DNA from: Chelatococcus sp. HY11
Lineage (GTDB): Bacteria; Pseudomonadota; Alphaproteobacteria; Rhizobiales; Beijerinckiaceae
Assembly: GCF_018398335.1 (NCBI RefSeq)
Contig: NZ_JAHBRX010000001.1
Location: forward strand, 3,836,001-3,900,000
Direction of reading: 5' to 3'
Length of the DNA stretch: 64,000 bases
Below the pieces are notes generated by a model. It saw nothing but the letters and a program-made list of their open reading frames with translations, searched no databases and was not told where the DNA came from. Below, piece after piece: positions 1 to 8,325 of the stretch (positions are counted from its first letter, which is position 1; every line of letters starts with the position of its first letter). Position numbers and translations under genes: made by a program.

Positions 1-8
1 TAAAGCAT

Positions 9-779
9 ATGTCTTCTATTAGAAGACAAACAGAAGCGCGATCAAAGTCACCCATGGCAGTTCGTTCTCTCTCCACGGTTTTGAAAACGCTTGCCGTTCT
101 TGATGCGGCGGGGCGGTCCGATCGTCCCTTGCGGCTTGTCGATTTCTGTCGCGCGACAGGAGAGGCGAGGGGCGCGGTCTATCAGCGGCTGGTGACCCTG
201 ATCGAGGCGGGATGGATCGAAGCGACCGACGAGGGCACCTATCGATTGTCGTTGCGCATCGTGCCCTATGCCAACCGCGCGCTCGACCAGGCGAGCCTTG
301 GGACGCGGCTCGCGGATGTGCTGCAGCAGATCGTCGTTGATACCGGCGAAACCGCTTCGCTCGCGGTGCTCGAGGATGGCGAGGCCGTCATCGTCCAGCG
401 CGTGGAATCGAAGGGCATCCTGCGGTCCGACCTGCGGGTCGGCAAGCGTCTGGAACTGGCGCGCACGGCGCTTGGGCGTGCCCTCGCCGCCTATGCGCAG
501 CCAGAGATTCTGGCGCATCTCGCCGAGCTCGGGGTGGATCTTCCTCCCGAGGAGGTGATGCGTGAGGTGCGCGAGCAGGGCTACTCCGTGTCCGTTCTCT
601 CAGGCCCGCGCACGGTCTCGGCTGTGGCGAGCCCGATCTTCGACAGCCGCGGCCACTGCATCGGCGCCATTTCGGTGTCCGGGCCGACGGCTGGTTTCGA
701 CAAGGACAAATGCGCGCGCGCGGCCGTCGCGGCCGCCGAACGCGCCAATTCACGCTTGATGGGAATGGCTGCCGAATGA
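9..779 (+). CDS. IclR-family transcriptional regulator
   Basis: A helix-turn-helix regulator with an IclR-type effector domain. The N-terminal winged helix spans about residues 20-80 (a DFCRATGEARGAVYQRL-like recognition segment), followed by the ligand-binding domain that ends near residue 250. The length of 256 aa is normal for the family. The ATG at 54 gives a 241-aa form and is an equally plausible start. Its stop codon overlaps the start of the next gene, so it is translated with the dipeptidase/ABC-importer genes downstream and probably regulates them. The ligand is unknown. The family assignment is firm; the target is inferred from position. Confidence 0.88.
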   Translation: MSSIRRQTEARSKSPMAVRSLSTVLKTLAVLDAAGRSDRPLRLVDFCRATGEARGAVYQRLVTLIEAGWIEATDEGTYRLSLRIVPYANRALDQASLGTRLADVLQQIVVDTGETASLAVLEDGEAVIVQRVESKGILRSDLRVGKRLELARTALGRALAAYAQPEILAHLAELGVDLPPEEVMREVREQGYSVSVLSGPRTVSAVASPIFDSRGHCIGAISVSGPTAGFDKDKCARAAVAAAERANSRLMGMAAE

Positions 780-2506
780 TGGCTCTAGACACACGCCCGG
801 CCGACCCGGCGTTCGACATCGCTGCCTTGATGCGCGCGCCAGCGCGCATCATGCGGCCGGAAAAGCTGGCGGCGTTCCAGCCGTCGCGATTGAGCGCCTC
901 CCGCGCGCTGATGAGCCAGGCCGTGCGGCAGAAGTGGTCTATCCATCGCCGGCGCTTCGACATCGATGCTACCGGCCGCGGCGTCGCCGACTATCGTATC
1001 GACATCGGCGGCTGGCGCTTCTCCTTCCCGGTCTATTCCTTCGCGCCCTCGAAGGAGGGGCGGACGGGCCGAATCATCGGCCGCGCCTGGGACATGATGG
1101 GCGCGCTCGTCGAGGGCGACATGTCCGCCGAGGATTTCGAGACCACGGGACGGGAGCTTCCCAAGCTCTATGAGGGCCGCGCGACACCCGGCACGCTGAT
1201 CTGGTGCCGCTCGAACCGCAGCGGCCGTTTCTTCAACACGGCGCAGCAAGCTCTTGCGCAAGGCCGCCAGCCGGATGTCGCGGCCCTCGCGCAGAGCTGC
1301 TACCTCATGCGCAACACCGGCCTCGACGGCAACGGCACCTTTGGCACCAAGACCTTCCTGACTTACGAGAAGGACCACCCGCTGCGTTGGTCACTCTCCG
1401 CCCAGATGCTGTGCGCCTACATGATGCGGGTCTTTGCGCAGGATCTCGTGCATCACCTCGCGCGTCTCGCCAATCCGGCGGCGCCCGAGCTGGCGCCGGA
1501 GCTTCGCCGCTTCCTCGGTGTGGGCAACGGCTCGGCGCTGGGGCTGATGCTGTTCGTCAACAACCACCCCCGGCTGATCGATCGCTGGATCGGCATCCGC
1601 GAGACGGCGCTGGCCCATGCCAAGAGCGTGGCCCTCTCGCCCGACGGCCGGGAACTCGCCCTGCTGCTCGGTCTCATCGACAAGGCGATCGTCTTCCGCC
1701 AGCAAGACCGTGCGGAATATGAGGCGTTGACGGCGAGCGAGGTCATCGCCGAGGACCTCGTCGTGGTCCGCGACGCCCTTTGCCGTCTCCAGGCGCGCGT
1801 CGGGGCCGGCGAAGTCCTGCCCGAGCGGCCGTTGTGCGATCTCTGCGAGGGGCTTGAAGGCCGCATCGCTCCCGAAGCGCTGGAAACGCTTCATTCCATC
1901 CTGATCGAGCTGGTGCCCGATGTCGCCAACAGCTTGGCCGCGACGCTCGTGCTCGACGAGGAACTGACCGGGCGGCCGGAGATGCCTGTCAGCCGGCTGC
2001 TGGAGATCGTGCGCGAGGAATATGCCTGGGCCTTCGCGCTGGGTCTCACCTCCGAGGCCTCGTCCCGCTACGTCTGGTACAAGTCCGCGACGGCGGAAGA
2101 GCCGCGCCGTGGGCCACGCAGCGAGGCGGAGGACGCGGTGAACCTCGGGCTCGACCTTGCCCGCTTCATTGTGCGGCTGGAGGCGGATCTCGCACGGCAG
2201 GACCCTCGCCTCAGCACCGCGCGCTTCCTCATGGCCCATCCCCAGCACCGGGCCATCGTCACGCGTGTCCAGGCGCTCGCCGGCTCGCTCTATCATTCGC
2301 CTTACGCCGACATCATGAGCGAGGATTTCGTTCCCGCCCATATCACGCGGCTGCTCAATGTCGGCCTGCACGGCATCGACAAGACCCGCGACTTCCTCAA
2401 CCGCAACCTGCGCGGCGTTCTCTATCACGGCGCGCCGCTGCCTGAGGATCTTCGCGCCGGCACGGCTGATGATCTCTGGTTCTATCCTTCGGAGCCCGTA
2501 TTGTGA
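776..2506 (+). CDS. Conserved hypothetical protein, first gene of an uncharacterised coupled pair
   Basis: I do not recognise this 576-aa protein. It starts at ATG 776 (or 779), overlapping the IclR stop codon, which indicates translational coupling. The frame is open further upstream to 710, but that stretch lies inside the IclR gene. I see no signal peptide, transmembrane segment, nucleotide-binding loop or metal-binding HExxH motif. It is mostly helical-looking, with aromatic/His-rich stretches around residues 170-235 (for example LIWCRSNRSGRFF and QDLVHHL). The next gene overlaps it by 4 bp. Position between an IclR regulator and a dipeptidase/ABC-importer operon suggests a role in catabolism of the imported substrate, but no activity can be assigned from sequence. 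Confidence 0.8.
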   Translation: MMALDTRPADPAFDIAALMRAPARIMRPEKLAAFQPSRLSASRALMSQAVRQKWSIHRRRFDIDATGRGVADYRIDIGGWRFSFPVYSFAPSKEGRTGRIIGRAWDMMGALVEGDMSAEDFETTGRELPKLYEGRATPGTLIWCRSNRSGRFFNTAQQALAQGRQPDVAALAQSCYLMRNTGLDGNGTFGTKTFLTYEKDHPLRWSLSAQMLCAYMMRVFAQDLVHHLARLANPAAPELAPELRRFLGVGNGSALGLMLFVNNHPRLIDRWIGIRETALAHAKSVALSPDGRELALLLGLIDKAIVFRQQDRAEYEALTASEVIAEDLVVVRDALCRLQARVGAGEVLPERPLCDLCEGLEGRIAPEALETLHSILIELVPDVANSLAATLVLDEELTGRPEMPVSRLLEIVREEYAWAFALGLTSEASSRYVWYKSATAEEPRRGPRSEAEDAVNLGLDLARFIVRLEADLARQDPRLSTARFLMAHPQHRAIVTRVQALAGSLYHSPYADIMSEDFVPAHITRLLNVGLHGIDKTRDFLNRNLRGVLYHGAPLPEDLRAGTADDLWFYPSEPVL

Positions 2507-3255
2507 GTTCAGCGAACGCACCCTCCACACCGATGCGCGCCAGCCTGCGGGAAAGCCGCATGGTCCTGGAGCGCCTCATGCAGGTCGTCCGTATCGACGA
2601 AGGCTTGGTCCCCTCGCTGCGCGACTGTGCCCTCTATTCGGCCGCCCTCGGGCTCGGCGGCTTTCCGGTCGTATCGGCCCAGCTGGAACTGCTGCGCGGC
2701 GCGGCCCCCGCCGCTATCAGGCTGGTGAGCGAGGCGCCCTTGACGATCGACGGCGCCGGCCAGCACGCCTGGGTGGTGGCGGAGGCCGTCGTCGACCTTC
2801 TTGTCGCCGAAGCGCGTGCCGCGGCAGCGCCGGGCCCGGAGACGGCGGAGGCGCGCGTCCTCAATGTGGCGGAGCCGGGCGAACTCGGGATTGTGGCGGC
2901 TATCGCTCGCAAGCACGGGTTCACGACCGAACTCAGCCATGGCGAAGGAGAGGCCGGTATCCGTATCGTCCTGCGGCCCGCATCGGCCGACGAGCTGGAT
3001 CCGCTGCAGCGCATCCGGCTTGAGGGACTGCCGGTTGCCCAGGACCTCTGGTGGCGGCTCTTCCATCGCGCCAATGAGGCTCTTGCCGCTGATACGGTGG
3101 AGTCGCGGCGTCATGCCGGGCCCATCCGGGTCGAGGAGGATGGACGCATCGTTGGCCGTCAGGACGACGACGAGACGGATTTCAGCCTGCTTGTCGGTCC
3201 AGCCGTCTCACCGCACACGCCTTCAGCCACGCCCATCGCCAAGCAAGGGGCCTGA
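2503..3255 (+). CDS. Conserved hypothetical protein, second gene of the uncharacterised pair
   Basis: A 250-aa protein of unknown function that starts at GTG 2503, overlapping the stop codon of the preceding gene by 4 bp (GTGA arrangement). It is Ala/Leu/Glu-rich and looks cytosolic, with no signal peptide or membrane segment. It ends in an acidic stretch (GRQDDDETDFSLLV) followed by a flexible tail. The tight coupling to the 576-aa protein suggests the two act together, perhaps as subunits of one complex. Only 3 bp separate it from the dipeptidase-like gene. No catalytic motif is visible and I do not assign a family. Confidence 0.78.
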   Translation: MSSANAPSTPMRASLRESRMVLERLMQVVRIDEGLVPSLRDCALYSAALGLGGFPVVSAQLELLRGAAPAAIRLVSEAPLTIDGAGQHAWVVAEAVVDLLVAEARAAAAPGPETAEARVLNVAEPGELGIVAAIARKHGFTTELSHGEGEAGIRIVLRPASADELDPLQRIRLEGLPVAQDLWWRLFHRANEALAADTVESRRHAGPIRVEEDGRIVGRQDDDETDFSLLVGPAVSPHTPSATPIAKQGA

Positions 3256-3258
3256 ACC

Positions 3259-4224
3259 ATGCTCATCGACGCGTTGCAATGCGGAAATTTCGACCGGGAC
3301 GTGTTCGAGGAACTGAAGGCGGGCGGCTTCACCTGCGTCACGCCCACCCTCGGTTTCTGGGAGGGCACGCTCGAATCCCTCGATGAGCTCGGCCGCTGGC
3401 GCGACCGGGAGCGGGAATATCCCGATCTCATCAAGATCGTGCGCAAGGCCGACGACATCCGCGCCGCCGAACGCGAGGGCAAGGTCGGCGTCCTGCTCGG
3501 CTACCAGAACACCAACCTGCTCGAGGACCGGATCGCCTATGTCGAGCTGTTCGCCGATCTCGGCGTGCGTGTTCTCCAGCTCACCTACAACAACCAGAAC
3601 GAACTCGGCGGCAGCTGCTACGAGGAGCAAGACAGCGGGCTTGCTCGCTTCGGCCGGGAGGTCGTGCGCGAGATGAACCGCACCGGCATCGTCATTGATT
3701 GCTCGCATGTGGGCGACAAGACAACCCTCGACGCCATCGAATACTCGCAGAAGCCGGTAGCGATCACCCATGCCAATGCCGATTCATTGTTTCCGCACAA
3801 GCGGAACAAGACGGATCCGGTCCTGAAGGCCTTGTCGCAGACAGGCGGCGTCATCGGTTGCGCTGCCTATCGCAATATCACGCCCGCCGATGCCTGCGTC
3901 ACCGTGGATGCCTGGTGCGAGATGGTGGCGCGCACCGTCGAGATCGCCGGCATCGACCATGTCGGCCTCGGCACCGACTACAGCCACAAGACAGGCCCGA
4001 ACCATCTGGACTGGATGCGCAAGGGCCGCTGGACGCGCGGTGTGCAGTATGGCGCGGGTTCGGCCGCCGTCCCGGGCAAGGTCGCGAAGCCGGACTGGCT
4101 CGTCAATATCGGCTCGTTGAACAGCGTCGAGGGCGGTTTGCGCCGTGTCGGCTTTGATGAGGAAGGTATCGCCAAGATCATGGGGGGCAACTGGCTGCGC
4201 CTCTATGAAGAGGTTTTTGGATAA
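3259..4224 (+). CDS. M19 (renal/membrane dipeptidase) family protein with altered metal site
   Basis: A member of the M19 zinc dipeptidase family (TIM-barrel amidohydrolase fold), 321 aa. Family landmarks are visible: IDCSHVGDKT near residue 150, ITHANADS near 170 and HVGLGTDYSH near 235, supplying the two conserved His ligands and the late Asp. The usual N-terminal HxD metal-binding motif is not present; the equivalent strand reads LIDALQCGNF. The enzyme may therefore bind one metal or act on a non-dipeptide substrate. No signal peptide is present, so it is cytosolic. It is embedded between the two unknown genes and the ABC importer, consistent with hydrolysis of an imported compound. Confidence 0.85.
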   Translation: MLIDALQCGNFDRDVFEELKAGGFTCVTPTLGFWEGTLESLDELGRWRDREREYPDLIKIVRKADDIRAAEREGKVGVLLGYQNTNLLEDRIAYVELFADLGVRVLQLTYNNQNELGGSCYEEQDSGLARFGREVVREMNRTGIVIDCSHVGDKTTLDAIEYSQKPVAITHANADSLFPHKRNKTDPVLKALSQTGGVIGCAAYRNITPADACVTVDAWCEMVARTVEIAGIDHVGLGTDYSHKTGPNHLDWMRKGRWTRGVQYGAGSAAVPGKVAKPDWLVNIGSLNSVEGGLRRVGFDEEGIAKIMGGNWLRLYEEVFG

Positions 4225-4260
4225 CATCCGGAAATTGTTGGAACAGACGGGGAGAGAATA

Positions 4261-5364
4261 ATGACAAAGTCAGATATCAGCGGTGTCTGCTCTCCTGAGC
4301 AGGCCGTATCGACTGCAGCAACCAAGGTTTCGCGCCGCTCGTTCCTGGCAACGGCTGCAGCGGGCGCGGCGTTGTCCATGCCGGCTGTGCGCCGGGCGGT
4401 GGCGGACGAAAAGGTGCTCTATGTGAATACATGGGGCGGTGCCTGGGAGGAATCGGCGAAGGAAGCACTGTTTACGCCGTTCACCCGCGATACCGGCATC
4501 GAGATCCGCACCGTCGCGCCGGTGTCCTTCGCGAAGCTCGCGGCGCAGGTGCGCACCGGCGTCTACGAATTCGACGTCACGACGCTGGGGGTCGCCGAAC
4601 TCGGGCGCGCCAATCAGGCCAAGCTGATCGCCGCACCGGAAAAGTCGATCCTCGATCCGGCGAAGCTGTGGCCGGGCGCCGTGGTGCTCGACGGCGTGGC
4701 CTCGCACGCCTTCGGCAATGTCATGGCCTTCCGCAATGAGAAGTTTCCCGCCCCTGGGCTGCAGAGCTGGGCCGACTTTTGGGACGTCCAGAAATTCCCG
4801 GGCTCACGCTGCCTGCAGCGCTATGCCGGCCGCGTCATCCCCATCGCGCTCCTGGCCGATGGTGTCGCGCCCGACAAGCTGTTCCCGATGGATCTCGACC
4901 GGGCCTTCAAGTCGCTCGACAGGATCAAGCCTTATATCCGCGTGTGGTGGTCGCAAGGGCCGCAATCCCAGCAGTTGCTGCGCGACGGTGAGGTCGATGC
5001 CATCGGCATGTGGAACACGCAGGTGCAGCGCCTTGTCGAGGCGAAAGCCCCAATCACGGTGAGCTGGAATCAGGCCGTGGTCGACGTGGCCTACTGGGCG
5101 GTCGCCCGAGGCACGCCGCGCTCCGAGAACGCCTGGCGCTTCGTGAACTACGCCGTGCAGCCGGAACCGCTTGCGAAGTTCTCCGTGAAGAATGACTATG
5201 GCCCGATGAATCCAGAGGCTTTCAAGTTTATTCCGGAAGATAAGGCCAAGCAGCTGCCGACATGGCCCGAAAACTTCAAGAACTCGATCGTGCTTGATCC
5301 TGCGAAAATGCTGCCGCAGATCGATGAGTTCTCGAAGCGTTTTGACCAGTGGATCGCGAGCTGA
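4261..5364 (+). CDS. ABC transporter substrate-binding protein, PotD-like, Tat-exported
   Basis: Periplasmic binding protein of the polyamine/opine/iron-type (family 1) class, 367 aa. A twin-arginine signal is clear: SRRSFLAT at residues 24-31 followed by a hydrophobic Ala-rich stretch and AVADE as a likely cleavage region. The mature part begins with VLYVNTWGGAWEES, typical of PotD-like proteins. The start ATG 4261 follows a good ribosome-binding site (GGGGAGAG). It lies directly downstream of the dipeptidase-like gene and upstream of the two permeases, separated from them by a hairpin that may keep its transcript level higher. The substrate cannot be named; a polyamine-like or amino-acid-derived cation is a reasonable guess. 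Confidence 0.87.
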   Translation: MTKSDISGVCSPEQAVSTAATKVSRRSFLATAAAGAALSMPAVRRAVADEKVLYVNTWGGAWEESAKEALFTPFTRDTGIEIRTVAPVSFAKLAAQVRTGVYEFDVTTLGVAELGRANQAKLIAAPEKSILDPAKLWPGAVVLDGVASHAFGNVMAFRNEKFPAPGLQSWADFWDVQKFPGSRCLQRYAGRVIPIALLADGVAPDKLFPMDLDRAFKSLDRIKPYIRVWWSQGPQSQQLLRDGEVDAIGMWNTQVQRLVEAKAPITVSWNQAVVDVAYWAVARGTPRSENAWRFVNYAVQPEPLAKFSVKNDYGPMNPEAFKFIPEDKAKQLPTWPENFKNSIVLDPAKMLPQIDEFSKRFDQWIAS

Positions 5365-5400
5365 CGGCCTCCGCATCCGTTCCACGGATCTGGATTTGTC

Positions 5401-5429
5401 CCGGTCGTCTTGAAGACGGCCGGGATTTT
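5401..5429 (+). terminator. Intra-operon hairpin (attenuator/mRNA stabiliser)
   Basis: CCGGTCGTCT (5401-5410), a 3-nt loop and AGACGGCCGG (5414-5423) form a 10-bp stem with one G-U pair, followed by GATTTT. It lies between the binding-protein gene and the permease genes, the usual place for a partial terminator or 3' stabiliser that favours binding-protein expression. Confidence 0.6.
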
Positions 5430-5502
5430 GGAATGCGCGGCACCTGCCGCGGCGCGGCGGGCTTTGCCTGCCCGGTATACGCGATGCTTGAGGAATAGGT
5501 TT

Positions 5503-6339
5503 ATGGGGTCGAGCGTCTCGCGCTTGTTGAGAGGGCCGGCTGTGCTTTATTTGCCAGCCGCGCTCTTTCTGCTTGTCTTCTTTCTCGTGCCGCTTTTCAA
5601 CGTGGCCTGGATGAGCTTTACTGAGCCGGATACCGGGTTCGGCAACTATACCGCTTTCTTCGCATCGTCCTTCGACGTCGGCGTCCTGTTGAATACGTTC
5701 AAGACAGCGGCGATCGTCACGCTCATCTCCCTTATCTTCGCCTATCCCGTCGCCTATGTGGCCGCGCGCTATGGTGGGGCGCTTGGTTCCATCCTGCTGC
5801 TGGTCGTCACCTTAAGTTTCTGGACGAGCTTCCTGGTCCGCACCTATGCGTGGATGGTGATCCTCGGCGTCAAGGGGCCGATCACGGCGGCGCTCATCAT
5901 GCTCGGCTGGTCGCCGCCGCCGCAGATCCTGTTCACGACCTTCGCCTCCACCTTCGCCATGACGCATCTCCTGATGCCGTTCATGATCCTCACCCTCTAC
6001 GCGGTCATGCGGCGTATCGATGGCACCTACATGCGCGCCGCCGCAGGACTAGGCGCCAGGCCTCTCAAGGCTTTCACCTCGATCTATCTGCCCCTCAGTC
6101 TGCCGGGCATCGCCAATGGCTCGGTGCTGGTCTTCATCACATGCCTTGGCTTCTATGTCACACCGGTCCTGCTCGGCAGCCCGCGCGACAAGATGATCGC
6201 GGGGCGCATTGGTGACGAGATCGAGCAGATGCTGAACTTCGGCGGTGCTTCGGCGATGGCGATCGTTCTTCTTGTCGCGACGCTCGGCCTGTTCGCGCTC
6301 TACAGCCGCTTCTTCGGCCTCGACAAGCTCTGGAGATAG
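5503..6339 (+). CDS. ABC transporter permease (PotB-like)
   Basis: Inner-membrane permease of about 278 aa with six predicted hydrophobic segments beginning with LYLPAALFLLVFFLVPLF. The EAA loop that docks with the ATPase reads RAAAGLGARPLKAFTSIYL. The reading frame is open from 5410, but the ATG at 5503 is preferred because it is preceded by GAGGAATAGG and starts just before the first membrane segment. The second permease begins 2 bp after its stop. Together with the neighbouring binding protein and ATPase it forms a polyamine/opine-type importer. Confidence 0.88.
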   Translation: MGSSVSRLLRGPAVLYLPAALFLLVFFLVPLFNVAWMSFTEPDTGFGNYTAFFASSFDVGVLLNTFKTAAIVTLISLIFAYPVAYVAARYGGALGSILLLVVTLSFWTSFLVRTYAWMVILGVKGPITAALIMLGWSPPPQILFTTFASTFAMTHLLMPFMILTLYAVMRRIDGTYMRAAAGLGARPLKAFTSIYLPLSLPGIANGSVLVFITCLGFYVTPVLLGSPRDKMIAGRIGDEIEQMLNFGGASAMAIVLLVATLGLFALYSRFFGLDKLWR

Positions 6340-6341
6340 CG

Positions 6342-7145
6342 ATGTATTCGGAAAATACCCTTCCGGTGAAGCTGCTTGCGGTGCTGATCGCACTCTTCAT
6401 TGCCGCACCGATGTTCGTCGTCATCCCCATGTCGTTCTCGACGGCGCCCTCCCTCGAGTTCCCGCCGCCGGGATACTGGCTCGGCTACTACGAGCGCTTC
6501 TTCACCGATCGGAACTGGACGCTGCCCTTGTTCAATTCCATCGTCATCGGGCTTGGCACCACGGTGCTGACGCTGGTGCTCGCGGCGCCCGCGGCTTTCG
6601 CGCTCGTGCGTCACGATTTCCGCGGCAAGGCGTTGCTCAATCTCGCCCTGATGATGCCGCTCGTCGTGCCGCATATCGTCATGGCGCTCGCCTATTACAG
6701 CTATTTCGGCATGCTGCGGCTCGTGCAGAGCTACACCGGCCTCATCCTCGCCCATACCTGCCTCTCGATGCCGGTGGCGATCCTCATCCTGACGGCGGCG
6801 CTGAAGACCTTCGACCGCAATCTGGAGCGGGCCGCCGCCAATCTCGGCTCGCGGCCGCTGACCACCTTCCGGCTCATCACCTTGCCGGTGCTGAAGCCCG
6901 CGTTCCTTGTCGCCGGCCTCTTCGTCTTCATCCACTCCTTCGATGAGACGGTGATCGCCTTGTTCATCTCCGGTCGCGATACCACGACGCTGCCCCGGCA
7001 GATGTTCAACTCGTTCCTCATGCAGGCCGACCCGGTGCTGTCGGCCGCGTCCTCCGTCCTTTTCACCGCCGTGCTCATCGCAGTCGCTGTGCCGGCCGTC
7101 GTGCGGGCGGTGCGCGGCAAGCGCGCGGTCTCCCCACGATCGTAG
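6342..7145 (+). CDS. ABC transporter permease (PotC-like)
   Basis: Second inner-membrane permease, 267 aa, with about six membrane segments starting with LLAVLIALFIAAPMFVVIPM. The EAA loop reads RAAANLGSRPLTTFRLITL. The short cytoplasmic N-terminus and length fit PotC. It is 2 bp downstream of the PotB-like gene and 44 bp upstream of the ATPase gene, so the four transporter genes form one unit. Confidence 0.9.
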   Translation: MYSENTLPVKLLAVLIALFIAAPMFVVIPMSFSTAPSLEFPPPGYWLGYYERFFTDRNWTLPLFNSIVIGLGTTVLTLVLAAPAAFALVRHDFRGKALLNLALMMPLVVPHIVMALAYYSYFGMLRLVQSYTGLILAHTCLSMPVAILILTAALKTFDRNLERAAANLGSRPLTTFRLITLPVLKPAFLVAGLFVFIHSFDETVIALFISGRDTTTLPRQMFNSFLMQADPVLSAASSVLFTAVLIAVAVPAVVRAVRGKRAVSPRS

Positions 7146-7189
7146 TCAGTCCACCATTCATCGTCGTTTCATTCGTCTGAGAAGAATTC

Positions 7190-8254
7190 ATGCAGCCGCG
7201 TTCCTTGATCCTGACAGATCTCGTCAAGTCCTATGATCGGCGAACCAATGCCGTCGACCATATCGATCTTCGGATCGAGGCGGGCGAATTCGTTTCATTT
7301 CTCGGGCCATCCGGTTCCGGGAAAACAACCACCTTGATGATGATCGCCGGCTTCGAGCAGCCGACCTCGGGGGAGATCAAGCTCGACGGCCGCGCCATCG
7401 AGCAGGTGCCGCCCTATGACCGCAACATCGGCATGGTGTTCCAGAACTATGCGCTGTTTCCGCATATGACGGTGCGCGGCAATGTCGGCTATCCCCTGCG
7501 CATCCGCCATGTGGCGAAAGACGAGATGCGCCAGCGGGTCGACAAGGCGCTCGCCATGGTGGGACTGAGCACTTTCGGGGAGCGATATCCCGCGGAGCTT
7601 TCTGGTGGCCAGCAGCAGCGTGTCGCGCTGGCGCGCGCCCTCGTCTTCGAGCCGGGCCTCATCCTGCTCGACGAGCCCCTGGGCGCGCTCGACAAGAATC
7701 TGCGCGAGCATATGCAGGTGGAGCTGAAGCGCATCCACAAGGAACTCGGCGTCACCATGATCTATGTGACGCATGACCAGACCGAGGCGATGACGATGTC
7801 GGACCGCATCGCCGTGTTCAATGCCGGCCGTATCGAGCATCTCGGCACCCCGACTGAGGTGTATTTCAAGCCGCGCACACGCTTCGTCGCATCCTTCGTG
7901 GGCGACAGCAATCTCCTCGAGGGCACCACCGGCAAGGGGGGCGTCGTCGAAGTCCCCGGCTTCGGCCCGGTCGCCACGGCGGGCACCGACCTGCCTGCCG
8001 GCTCGCCGGCACTGCTGCTCATGCGGCCGGAGATCTTCGAGGTGGTGGCGGACGGGGAGGGGGCTTCCGTGACCGCCAACCGCCTTCAGGTGGCCGATGT
8101 CGTGAACTATGGCGACAGTCTGCTTCTCATCGGCAAGGCGGGCGAGCAATCCCTGCGCGTGCGGGTGCCGAGCCGGGTCGCCGCGGGCTATGAAGCGGGC
8201 GGGCATTATGGCATCCGCTGGAATCCGGCCAATGTGCAGGTGGTGGGCAACTGA
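7190..8254 (+). CDS. ABC transporter ATP-binding protein (PotA-like)
   Basis: ATPase of the importer, 354 aa. It has Walker [10 protein letters not shown] near residue 42, a Q-loop ([14 protein letters not shown]), the signature LSGGQQQR near 138, Walker [13 protein letters not shown] and the switch His in [12 protein letters not shown]-terminal TOBE regulatory domain occupies about residues 245-354, as in PotA/FbpC proteins. It energises uptake through the two upstream permeases. Family-level assignment is certain; the transported compound is not. Confidence 0.92.
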   Translation: MQPRSLILTDLVKSYDRRTNAVDHIDLRIEAGEFVSFLGPSGSGKTTTLMMIAGFEQPTSGEIKLDGRAIEQVPPYDRNIGMVFQNYALFPHMTVRGNVGYPLRIRHVAKDEMRQRVDKALAMVGLSTFGERYPAELSGGQQQRVALARALVFEPGLILLDEPLGALDKNLREHMQVELKRIHKELGVTMIYVTHDQTEAMTMSDRIAVFNAGRIEHLGTPTEVYFKPRTRFVASFVGDSNLLEGTTGKGGVVEVPGFGPVATAGTDLPAGSPALLLMRPEIFEVVADGEGASVTANRLQVADVVNYGDSLLLIGKAGEQSLRVRVPSRVAAGYEAGGHYGIRWNPANVQVVGN

Positions 8255-8325
8255 CCACCCGGGCAGACGACAAGCCCCGCGGATCCTGATATTCACGGCG
8301 GAAGCCTGTTTCGGGAGACCGCCTG

